A DNA stretch of 64,000 nucleotides from positions 1 to 64,000 of the forward strand of contig NZ_JBDKWZ010000027.1 in the NCBI RefSeq assembly GCF_039710355.1. Reading direction: 5' to 3'. Shown piece by piece: positions 53,894-61,198 of the stretch. This DNA is from Rapidithrix thailandica. Its GTDB lineage: Bacteria; Bacteroidota; Bacteroidia; Cytophagales; Flammeovirgaceae. Under the pieces are notes generated by a model that made no database searches, was not told where the DNA came from, and saw nothing but the letters and a program-made list of their open reading frames with translations. Numbering within the stretch: the first letter of the stretch is position 1; the number at the start of each line of letters is the position of its first letter. Both the position numbers and the translations under genes were made by a program.

Positions 53894-53956
53894 TACTATG
53901 AGTTCAAGTACATCAAGCAATTCATTTATACATTTTTAAAATATACCTGAAAATTC

Positions 53957-54649
53957 ATGTCCATTAAACTGGTAGTATTTGATATGGCGGGCACTACGGT
54001 GAAAGATAAGAGTAACGTAGGCGCTGCATTTAAAAGGGCTTTGGAAAGCTTTGGCTATGATGCCATTACCGATGCGGAAGTACAAGAGGTAATGGGTTAT
54101 GAAAAACCCTTGGCGATTAAACGCTTATTGGAAAAGCATGAGCCGGAAACGGCCAAGATCACAGAGGAATTGATTGCTGGCATCCACCAAAAGTTTGTGG
54201 ATGGAATGATCCGGTACTATGAAACCAACCCGGAGATCGGTTCGACGCCTAATGCCGAAGCAGTACTGAAAGGCTTGCGGGAACAGGGGATTAAGGTGGG
54301 GATTAACACCGGTTTTTCCCGGGACATTGCCGAAGCAATTGTCAAACGGCTTCAATGGAGGGAAAAAGGAGTATTTGACTGCCTGGTAGCCAGTGATGAA
54401 GTGCCTCAAGGCCGGCCTTATCCGGATATGATTCAAAAGCTGATGCTAGAAACCGGAGTGGAAGACATTGAGGAAGTAGCCAAGGTGGGTGATACGGAAG
54501 TAGATGTAAACGAAGGCAAAAATGCGGGCTGTAAGTACATTGTCGGCGTAACTACGGGGGCTTATTCCCGGGAAGAGTTGGCGGTATATGGTCCTACGCA
54601 TATCATTGATAACTTGTCGGAGTTAAGCGCAATTTTAGCGGACAATTAG
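53957..54649 (+). CDS. Phosphonatase-like HAD hydrolase
   Basis: The 230-residue protein has KLVVFDMAGTTVKDKSNVGA (HAD motif I with D-x-A as in phosphonoacetaldehyde hydrolase relatives), 'GINTGFSRD' (motif II), and KVGDTEVDVNEGKNAGCKY (motif IV). It belongs to the phosphonatase-like subgroup (PhnX-like). Substrate is unknown; no phn genes are nearby. A palindrome and TAnnTTTG box precede it. Confidence 0.85.
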   Translation: MSIKLVVFDMAGTTVKDKSNVGAAFKRALESFGYDAITDAEVQEVMGYEKPLAIKRLLEKHEPETAKITEELIAGIHQKFVDGMIRYYETNPEIGSTPNAEAVLKGLREQGIKVGINTGFSRDIAEAIVKRLQWREKGVFDCLVASDEVPQGRPYPDMIQKLMLETGVEDIEEVAKVGDTEVDVNEGKNAGCKYIVGVTTGAYSREELAVYGPTHIIDNLSELSAILADN

Positions 54650-54683
54650 AACATGTTTCTTTTGACTCCTTATTTTTAGTTGA

Positions 54684-54831
54684 GAAGTGGTTTACACGTA
54701 TAGTTTTTGACCGAAGATGGAATCAACATCGGCTCATCAAGAGAATAGCCAAAGCTATTGTTGAAAAAAGTAACACAAAGGAGGCGCGTTTGAAACATTT
54801 TTTAGCGAAAAGAAAAAGTTTAATTCACTTC
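54684..54831. repeat. MITE-like repeat, inverted copy
   Basis: 148 bp in the opposite orientation (starts GAAGTGGTTTACACGTATAG, ends AAAAGTTTAATTCACTTC). It lacks 13 bp of the interior relative to the 27259 copy. The shared KRIAKAIVEKSN frame is on the plus strand here. Confidence 0.8.
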
Positions 54832-55170
54832 TGAGTTAAGAAACTAAATACTCGAAAGGTAGTAAGGCATTTTGCCTGCTACCTTTCATTTTTTTGAGGC
54901 GTCTTTGCATTTTGTCCAAGCAAATTCCCTTTATTCGATTGGCTTCTATCCCGGTTCTTTAAGTGGTTAGGTGGAATCGTTGTTTTCATTGAGTTATATT
55001 TTTCTGTCTCTTTCTTTCACAAATCATTTTCTCGCTCAAAAGTCCCCTCCCCCCTCTCGGCTTTTTGGGATTTAGCTGGGGAAGCAGCAAAATTGTTTCT
55101 TATAACTATTAGGTTATCGGAACTTATAGAAAAAATGCGTATCTTTACTTCAAGCAAAAAAATCAACGCC
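54832..55170. other. Spacer before recombinase
   Basis: No gene recognised. It includes a pyrimidine-rich CCCCTCCCCCCTCTC stretch near 55050. Confidence 0.4.
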
Positions 55171-56076
55171 ATGGAACCAAAATTCAATCATAAAATCGCC
55201 CAGTTACTGGATAAAGAGCAATCGGAAAATACCCGGAAAGCCTATCGTTCGGATTTTGAACATTTCCAGCATTTCTGTGAGGGCCAACAAGAATCTTCGT
55301 TACCTGCTTCGGTAAAAACCGTGATGGCGTATTTGAGTCACTGTGCAGAGCAATTCAAACCTTCCGTAATCAAACGCAGAATGGCAGCCATCAAAAACTA
55401 CCATCAGGCACATACGCAGACTTCTCCCACGGATGACCTACGCGTCAAACGTCTGTTCTATGCCATCAAACGGGACAAAGGCACGGCACAAGCCTCTGTC
55501 AAGCCTATATTGAAAAAAGATATCTGGGAAGCCATAGACACACTGGATGAAAATACCTTAAAAGGTCTACGGGACAAATGCCTTTTATTGATTGGTTTTA
55601 TCGGAGCTTTCAGAAGAAGCGAATTAGTCGATCTCGATTACGAAGATTTGTATTTTGATGAAAAGGGCTTGACCATTCATTTGCACAAAAGCCAACCGGA
55701 CGCACTGCAAGAAGGGGACTTCAAAGCCATTCCTTTTAATAAGGAACAAGAAAAATACTGTCCGGTCAAAGCCATGCAAACCTGGTTGGCGGCTAGTGGT
55801 ATCCGGCAAGGGGCCTTGTTCAGAGGCGTCAATAAAGGAGGCCACTTGAACACCAAACGCATTTCGGACAAGGCCGTGTATTTGGTTGTAAAACAACTCT
55901 TGGGAAAGAAATTTTCAGCCCATTCGCTCCGGGCCGGTTTTATCGTACAAGCCAAAATCAACGGAGCCGAAGCTCATGAAATCCAACGGCAAACCCGGCA
56001 CCGTTCCCTATTTATGATCGAACAATACACCAAAGTACAATCCGCCTGGGAAGACAACGCAGCGTTGAAGATATAG
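55171..56076 (+). CDS. Tyrosine recombinase / integrase
   Basis: The protein has 301 residues from MEPKFNHKIAQLL; an ATG 26 codons upstream is possible but precedes the SAM-like N-terminal domain. Catalytic residues: Arg in FIGAFRRSELV (about 148), H-x-x-R in FSAHSLRAGF (251-254), His in QTRHRSLFM (277), Tyr in MIEQYTKV (286). It cuts and joins DNA at specific sites. No att duplication, phage or excisionase gene is visible, so it is either a stand-alone integrase or a remnant of a mobile element. Confidence 0.93.
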   Translation: MEPKFNHKIAQLLDKEQSENTRKAYRSDFEHFQHFCEGQQESSLPASVKTVMAYLSHCAEQFKPSVIKRRMAAIKNYHQAHTQTSPTDDLRVKRLFYAIKRDKGTAQASVKPILKKDIWEAIDTLDENTLKGLRDKCLLLIGFIGAFRRSELVDLDYEDLYFDEKGLTIHLHKSQPDALQEGDFKAIPFNKEQEKYCPVKAMQTWLAASGIRQGALFRGVNKGGHLNTKRISDKAVYLVVKQLLGKKFSAHSLRAGFIVQAKINGAEAHEIQRQTRHRSLFMIEQYTKVQSAWEDNAALKI

Positions 56077-56349
56077 GGACTGTTCCCTCAGCTGCTTTAG
56101 GATATAAAACAAATACTAATGGACATTTTAAAGGGAACACCCAATGCTGTCAGCTTAAAGTGTTAAGTCAATCCCTATATTTACAGGATAGATAGGTACC
56201 GTTCATCACTAAAACGGGAACCACGGTATTAAGCTGTTTTTCTTGTTCATGTTATATTGCTACCCAGCAATAAATACTCTACTCATCAGTATAACACCTA
56301 AGAAGCCCAAAACTCAGGTTAACAATCATTCAAAAACGTAATCTGTTAA
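56077..56349. other. Spacer after recombinase
   Basis: No gene recognised and no clear att repeat. Confidence 0.35.
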
Positions 56350-56835
56350 TTATTGACATTGTTTAAATACATGTTCAAAACTCACCTTCCTTTTCTCCAC
56401 AATGACATCTACTTTGACCTGCCATATCCCATCTGGTTGTTTTTTTCCAATTAAACTTCCTTTAGAAATATGAAAGTCCGAACTATCAGGAAAATCCATT
56501 CCTGCCCCACCTAAAGTATAATACAAACAATTAGTTTTTAATATCTCTTTATCCTTAATTTCAAAACTTTCAATCCCATCCTTAACTTCAAAAAGGAATG
56601 TTTCTGTATTTGTTTCAGAACCGTATTCAATTTTGTTATTGAATTCAAATACAATATTCTCTCCGTCTACTACTCGATAAACATCTACAATAGTGTCAGA
56701 AAGTCTAGCATCATTAAAAGATGTAATAATCATTTTATTAGCATACCAACAACTGCCAGTACAAGAACCAGTAATACGTTTTTTTGGCATTTGGCTCAAA
56801 AACACTATACAGGTTAAATACATTGCAACCTTCAT
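56350..56835 (-). CDS. Hypothetical exported protein, 161 residues
   Basis: The N-terminus MKVAMYLTCIVFLSQMPKKR is a weak signal-like segment, followed by a Cys-containing stretch (GSCTGSCW). The rest is beta-rich (FNNKIEYGSETNTETFLFEV, 'GIWQVKVDVIVEKRKVSFEHVF'). I do not recognise it. It lies between the recombinase and the attenuator region, is AT-richer than its neighbours, and may be foreign. Confidence 0.5.
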   Translation of the reverse strand: MKVAMYLTCIVFLSQMPKKRITGSCTGSCWYANKMIITSFNDARLSDTIVDVYRVVDGENIVFEFNNKIEYGSETNTETFLFEVKDGIESFEIKDKEILKTNCLYYTLGGAGMDFPDSSDFHISKGSLIGKKQPDGIWQVKVDVIVEKRKVSFEHVFKQCQ

Positions 56836-57313
56836 AGTTTGATTTCTTTTATCGTTTTTTCACTAATCTTGCTTGTATAGTTGGCCTTCCTGTAAAACGT
56901 GTAAACGTTTTTACTGTTTCTCTAGATGGTAGCTATACTGATGAATCAACTCTCTAATAAACATAAATACTTTTTACTCTAAATGTTTATTTGAAAAACG
57001 TAACGCCCAAGTGCATAAGCAATGGTACAATTGCCAATACTCTATTTAGTCTTGGTAGCAATGACAGCATTGTTTGATAGTTCAATGTAAGATAATTTTG
57101 TAGAAAATGGATTACTTCATCAAAAATAGCCCAACCTGGTCCCTGTCCCAAAGACTATTTTTGAAAGGTTTTCTTCAAGTAAGAGTGGAGCTTATCTGTT
57201 CTTTATATTTTTCCAATTCATTTTTTTTCAAAATAAATTTTCATTATCAATTTATTTTTCCAATCTTTGGCCCCACGAAACAAGATCACTGAATGAAAGC
57301 AAGAGTTCAACAT
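56836..57313. other. Upstream region of the pheA attenuators
   Basis: AT-rich. A candidate -7 box AATCTTTG (one mismatch to TAnnTTTG) lies at 57262-57269, about 45 nt before leader peptide 1. No -33 TTG at suitable distance. A frame at 57107-57292 has aromatic residues because of T-rich DNA but lacks a terminator. Confidence 0.45.
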
Positions 57314-57361
57314 ATGGCATTTTTTGGTTTTTACTTTTTTTACTTTTACTTTAAAGTATGA
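57314..57361 (+). CDS. Leader peptide 1 (Phe/Tyr attenuator)
   Basis: A 15-codon frame from ATG to TGA encodes MAFFGFYFFYFYFKV: 7 Phe and 3 Tyr in 15 residues. Such a run of regulatory codons immediately before a terminator and a phenylalanine biosynthesis gene is the mark of an attenuation leader. The stop codon is at 57359-57361. The sequence TGAGGCC at 57363-57369 just after it can pair with GGCCTCA in the terminator's 5' arm at 57403-57409. A ribosome that finishes the peptide would mask that segment, and one that stalls on Phe or Tyr codons would leave it free to form the antiterminator. Confidence 0.85.
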   Translation: MAFFGFYFFYFYFKV

Positions 57362-57401
57362 GTGAGGCCTTGCTGTATTTGACTTTTTAAAATATACCTT
57401 G

Positions 57402-57426
57402 GGGCCTCAAATTGAGGCCCTTTTTT
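57402..57426 (+). terminator. Attenuator terminator 1
   Basis: GGGCCTCAA / TTGAGGCCC stem (57402-57410 and 57412-57420, loop opens in the middle AT pairs) followed by six T (57421-57426). Its 3' arm TGAGGCCC repeats the antiterminator segment at 57363-57369. Confidence 0.88.
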
Positions 57427-57470
57427 ATGGACTAATTTCAACTTAAAACAAAACTCAATCATTAAGAAAT

Positions 57471-57551
57471 ATGCAAAGCAATAGCGTTTATACCTTCTTC
57501 TTCTTTTTTTACTTCTTTTATTTTAGAATGAAGCAGGGGACTCTATTGTAA
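57471..57551 (+). CDS. Leader peptide 2 (Phe/Tyr attenuator)
   Basis: A 26-codon frame starts MQSNSVYT, continues with FFFFFYFFYF (codons 9-18), and ends RMKQGTLL before TAA at 549-551. Eight Phe and three Tyr are present. The codons for G-T-L (57537-57545) contain GGGGACTCT (57536-57544), which can pair with AGGGTCCCC at 57576-57584, and that segment is the terminator's 5' arm. This repeats the design of attenuator 1 with unrelated stem sequences, so the similarity is functional rather than a copying artefact. It lies 110 nt before the pheA start. Confidence 0.85.
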   Translation: MQSNSVYTFFFFFYFFYFRMKQGTLL

Positions 57552-57575
57552 TTTTTGTTGAACGGCAAATTAGAA

Positions 57576-57602
57576 AGGGTCCCCAAAAGGGACTCTTTTT
57601 TT
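57576..57602 (+). terminator. Attenuator terminator 2
   Basis: AGGGTCCC / GGGACTCT stem (57576-57583 and 57589-57596, one G-T pair, loop CAAAA) followed by seven T (57596-57602). Its 3' arm repeats the segment GGGACTCT inside leader 2. Confidence 0.88.
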
Positions 57603-57660
57603 ATGTCCGATGCGCAGTATCCAGTAAAAATTAAAGTTCAAATCTATTAAACTATCTAAA

Positions 57661-58506
57661 ATGAATTCCAAAAAACGAATCGCCATCCAAGGCTACGAAG
57701 GCAGTTTTCACCAAATCGCGGCAAGGGCCTATTTCCAACAGCCGATCGAAACTCTGCCTTGCCCCACCTTTCCTGAGTTGGCAGCCTTGAGCGGTGACCC
57801 GCAACGCAGCGAAGGAGGCATCATGGCGATCGAAAATTCCATTGCCGGGAGCATCTTGCCAAACTACAGCTTGCTACAGGATTCGGAATTAACGATCACC
57901 GGGGAAGTTTACTTGCGCATCCGGCAAAATTTGATGGCTTTACCAGGGCAATCAATTGAAGCGCTCAAAGAAGTGTACTCCCATCCTATGGCGATTTTAC
58001 AATGTCAACAGTTTTTCAAACAATATCCCCATATCAAGTTAATCGAAAGTGAAGATACGGCCCTGAGTGCTCAAAGAGTCAGAGAGCAAAGCCTCAAAGG
58101 AGTCGGGGCCATCGCCAGCAGTCTGGCTGCCGAATTATTCGAATTGGAAATACTGGAGGAAAGCATCGAAACCGTCAAAAACAACTACACACGCTTCCTG
58201 ATTCTCTCTCACCCTCCTGTCCGGGAAGTTGCTCCGGAACATAACAAAATGTCTCTCTACTTTAAAATCCTTCACCAACCTGGTACTCTGGCCAAAGCAT
58301 TGAATGCCTTGGCAAACGTAGAAGTCAATATTTCAAAATTACAGTCTTTTCCGGTGCCCGGCAGTGAGTGGCAATATTACTTCCATACGGATATCGAATT
58401 TGAAACTTTGTCCCAATACCAACAAGTGCTGGAAACGCTCAAACCTCTGACAGAAGAATTGAAAGTATTCGGGACTTATCAAAAAGGCAAAACCATAAGA
58501 GATTAA
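57661..58506 (+). CDS. pheA: Prephenate dehydratase
   Basis: PheA converts prephenate to phenylpyruvate, the committed step to phenylalanine. The 281-residue protein is monofunctional: an N-terminal catalytic domain (IAIQGYEGSFHQIAARAYFQ, GGIMAIENSIAGSILPNYSL, and NNYTRFLILSH, whose Thr-Arg-Phe is the catalytic motif) and a C-terminal ACT domain (about 195-275: SLYFKILHQPGTLAKALNAL, 'LQSFPVPGSEWQYYFHTDIE') that would give feedback inhibition by phenylalanine. The gene has no chorismate mutase domain; that activity is on the next gene. It is preceded by the two attenuators and 74 nt from the DAHP synthase. Confidence 0.93.
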   Translation: MNSKKRIAIQGYEGSFHQIAARAYFQQPIETLPCPTFPELAALSGDPQRSEGGIMAIENSIAGSILPNYSLLQDSELTITGEVYLRIRQNLMALPGQSIEALKEVYSHPMAILQCQQFFKQYPHIKLIESEDTALSAQRVREQSLKGVGAIASSLAAELFELEILEESIETVKNNYTRFLILSHPPVREVAPEHNKMSLYFKILHQPGTLAKALNALANVEVNISKLQSFPVPGSEWQYYFHTDIEFETLSQYQQVLETLKPLTEELKVFGTYQKGKTIRD

Positions 58507-58580
58507 AGTCAAAAGTGTATTCAGAAATAATCAAGTATAAAAAAACAGTTCAAATCTTCTAAACATTAAAAAACAAGACA

Positions 58581-59672
58581 ATGAAAGATCGTATGACCAT
58601 CGAGCCGATACAAAACTGGTTTCCTGAAATTGAAAGACCTTTGATCATTAGTGGGCCTTGTAGTGCAGAAACGGAAGAACAACTGATAAGCACTTGCCAG
58701 CAACTGGCAGCCACCGGGGAAGTAGATGTACTCCGTGCAGGTATTTGGAAGCCCCGCACCCGGCCGAATAACTTTGAAGGGGTGGGTTCTATCGGATTGA
58801 AATGGTTGCAAAAGGCCAAAGAATTAACCGGCTTGCGCACTGCGGTAGAAGTCGCCAATATCAAGCACGTATACGAAGCCTTGAAACACGGTGTGGACAT
58901 CCTCTGGATTGGAGCACGCACAACCGTTAACCCGTTCTCCGTACAAGAAATTGCCGATGCCCTGCAAGGAGTAGATGCGACCGTATTGGTAAAAAACCCC
59001 ATCAATGCCGATTTGGAACTGTGGATTGGGGCTATCGAACGCATTCATAAAGCAGGTGTCCGGAAAATCGGTGCCATCCACCGGGGCTTTTCCAAATACG
59101 GGGAAAGCAAATTCCGCAATGCTCCGCAATGGCAGATCCCCATCGAGTTGAAAAGACGCTTACCTGAAATCGCCATGATTTGTGATCCCAGTCATATTTG
59201 CGGCAACCGTGAAATGTTAGCTGAAATTTCACAAGAGGCGATGGACCTGAATTTCGATGGATTGATGATTGAGTCTCACCGCACTCCGGACCAAGCCTTG
59301 AGCGATGCTAAGCAACAAGTGACTCCTGATCGCTTAGCCGAAATTACCAAAGGTTTGGTCTTGAGAAAAGACAAAGCGGAAAGCAACGGTTCGCCCAGTC
59401 CTATAGACTTGATGCGATCACAAATCGATCAATTTGACAGTGAAATTTTAACGCTGCTTTCCAGCCGGATGGAGGTTGCAAAAAACATTGGTAAATACAA
59501 AAAGGAAAACAATGTTACCATTTTACAACCGGAACGTTGGAATCAGATCCTACAATCCTCTATCGAGAAGGGACAGAACAAAGGTTTGAGTGAGGAGTTT
59601 ATTGAAAAGTATTTAAAAGCGGTACATCAGGAGTCTATCAACCATCAGAATGTGGTAATGAATATAGAATAA
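58581..59672 (+). CDS. DAHP synthase / chorismate mutase bifunctional
   Basis: The 363-residue protein couples the first shikimate step (erythrose 4-phosphate + phosphoenolpyruvate) with chorismate to prephenate. Residues 1-260 are the DAHP synthase of the type I-beta (short KdsA-like) class: LIISGPCSAETEEQL, RAGIWKPRTRPNNFEG, RKIGAIHRGF, MICDPSHICGNREML. Residues about 270-355 are an AroQ chorismate mutase (DLMRSQIDQFDSEILTLLSS, 'RMEVAKNIGKYKKENNVTI'). It lies behind pheA in the same unit, so both are under the tandem attenuators. In many Bacteroidota an aminotransferase and prephenate dehydrogenase sit between the two genes; they are missing here. Confidence 0.93.
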   Translation: MKDRMTIEPIQNWFPEIERPLIISGPCSAETEEQLISTCQQLAATGEVDVLRAGIWKPRTRPNNFEGVGSIGLKWLQKAKELTGLRTAVEVANIKHVYEALKHGVDILWIGARTTVNPFSVQEIADALQGVDATVLVKNPINADLELWIGAIERIHKAGVRKIGAIHRGFSKYGESKFRNAPQWQIPIELKRRLPEIAMICDPSHICGNREMLAEISQEAMDLNFDGLMIESHRTPDQALSDAKQQVTPDRLAEITKGLVLRKDKAESNGSPSPIDLMRSQIDQFDSEILTLLSSRMEVAKNIGKYKKENNVTILQPERWNQILQSSIEKGQNKGLSEEFIEKYLKAVHQESINHQNVVMNIE

Positions 59673-59731
59673 AGTTGAAGGAATGGAGATTGATGGATAA
59701 AAGGATTACCCTTTCATCATCTTGAGCTTTT

Positions 59732-59775
59732 CCCCAAGTACCGGAGGATGACATCCGGAACTTGGGGGTGTTTTT
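59732..59775 (+). terminator. Terminator of the phe/aro unit
   Basis: CCCCAAGTACCGGA / TCCGGAACTTGGGG hairpin (one mismatch) followed by GTGTTTTTTC, 60 nt after the stop. Confidence 0.85.
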
Positions 59776-59812
59776 TCATCCCGTTTGAATATAAAAGATC
59801 AGGCATATAGGG

Positions 59813-60913
59813 TCAATCCAATTTTTTTGCATATTGTAAAAAATCATCTTTATGTTTGGTAAACAAACCATTCAGTGTCGTGACCCACACTTTATCATTA
59901 AAATAACTTACAGAAGTAATGGTATTGCGTTCCATACCCGGATTGTTTAGCAAGATGAATTCTCCCGAAGCTAAATCAAATTTAAAAAATTCACCATTAA
60001 CATTATAATAACACAATTCTCCATCCACCACAAAAAAACCTATCGATTTCTCCACCTTTTCCTTCACTAACTCCCAGTGATCACCTTCTAATGAAGACTT
60101 ATACACAGTTTTATTACTAGTAAAAGCATACAGCTCTTGGTTCAATTCAATAATTTGTTTTACTGTACCAAATCCATCCGGAAACTCCAGATCGGTTTCA
60201 GTCATATTCCCATGGCTATCCACTTTTAAAAGCGGATAGTGATCAAGTGAAATAAAAAAGTTAGGACCAATGGCTTCAATGAAATTTATAAAATTAGAAT
60301 TATATACATCTATAGGACTTACAAGTTTCACATCCGTCTCAAGGTCAATACATGATTCTCCACTTACCGTTTTCTCAGTATAGGTAAAATTCATAAAACA
60401 CAAAGTAGTTTTACCATTATCTTGAACCACCATAAGAAAGTCACCGTTTTCATTAAATGCTCCGATAGGTCCTTTTGGAAAAGGAAACACCACCCTTGAG
60501 TTAATGTTAAAATCCTCTGGAGCTAATTCATGGAGAGAGATTGCTTTAACAAGTCCATAATTTCCATCACAAGGAGGGTAATACGGTGAGTATAAATACA
60601 TCTGGTATTGATCTAACTCACTAATATACATCGCAAGCCTTTTATGAATTGCGGGTTTGGGGTAAATATTATGTAAAAAATTCACATGTACCTTATTCTT
60701 AATTCGGTGATCAGAGCCAATCACATTCACCTCTCTGGCACTGGCAATGGTGAGCTCATCCTCCACTACTTTACTGTTTAGTAAAATTTTATTCATTTTA
60801 CTAAACTTTATTGGTTCTTCCCATCCTGGGGTGACTTCTTCTAAAACTTCCTTTTCTTCTTCACAACCAAATATTATTAGGGGAATTAAAAAGAAATACA
60901 AAATATGTTTCAT
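59813..60913 (-). CDS. Hypothetical lipoprotein, 366 residues, propeller-like
   Basis: The signal MKHILYFFLIPLIIFGCEEE contains a lipobox Cys. The body shows repeated 'YFNDKVWVTTLNGLF', 'QELYAFTSNKTVYKSS' and 'GELCYYNVNGEFFKFD' strands that look like a beta-propeller of the kind that reads out sensor-like repeats. No enzyme motif is visible. It is AT-rich and isolated, convergent with the phe/aro unit. Function is unknown. Confidence 0.7.
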   Translation of the reverse strand: MKHILYFFLIPLIIFGCEEEKEVLEEVTPGWEEPIKFSKMNKILLNSKVVEDELTIASAREVNVIGSDHRIKNKVHVNFLHNIYPKPAIHKRLAMYISELDQYQMYLYSPYYPPCDGNYGLVKAISLHELAPEDFNINSRVVFPFPKGPIGAFNENGDFLMVVQDNGKTTLCFMNFTYTEKTVSGESCIDLETDVKLVSPIDVYNSNFINFIEAIGPNFFISLDHYPLLKVDSHGNMTETDLEFPDGFGTVKQIIELNQELYAFTSNKTVYKSSLEGDHWELVKEKVEKSIGFFVVDGELCYYNVNGEFFKFDLASGEFILLNNPGMERNTITSVSYFNDKVWVTTLNGLFTKHKDDFLQYAKKLD

Positions 60914-61198
60914 AGCTAATTAAAATAGTTATTTAAGTTAGAAGGCACAATGATAATCTCTTAATAAGAAAAATAATCCTTTTTGGTTATTTTATCTATT
61001 TGGCATGAAGCATATTTATTTTACAGCACTTTAGCAATCATCCTTTTTCCAAAAATAATTATTGATAACCGAGAGAAAGCTCATTCAAAAAAACATGAGC
61101 TTATTTCCAACAATCTATTACACAACGTAAATAGTTTACGGTATACCTATGTATACTTGCATAAAGTCATTCAACCAAATCTTACTTGATTACTAATT
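60914..61198. other. Divergent spacer
   Basis: No gene or clear promoter recognised. Confidence 0.3.

Noticed and set aside
56280..57060. Integron attC-like motifs (TAACGCCCAAG near 57001; TTAAC near 56323)
   Set aside because: No complementary arm of the right size was found, and the recombinase lacks the integron-integrase insertion.
57107..57292. Aromatic-rich 61-codon frame as a possible third leader
   Set aside because: It is long, has no terminator or alternative pairing after it, and its Phe/Tyr content follows from T-rich DNA.
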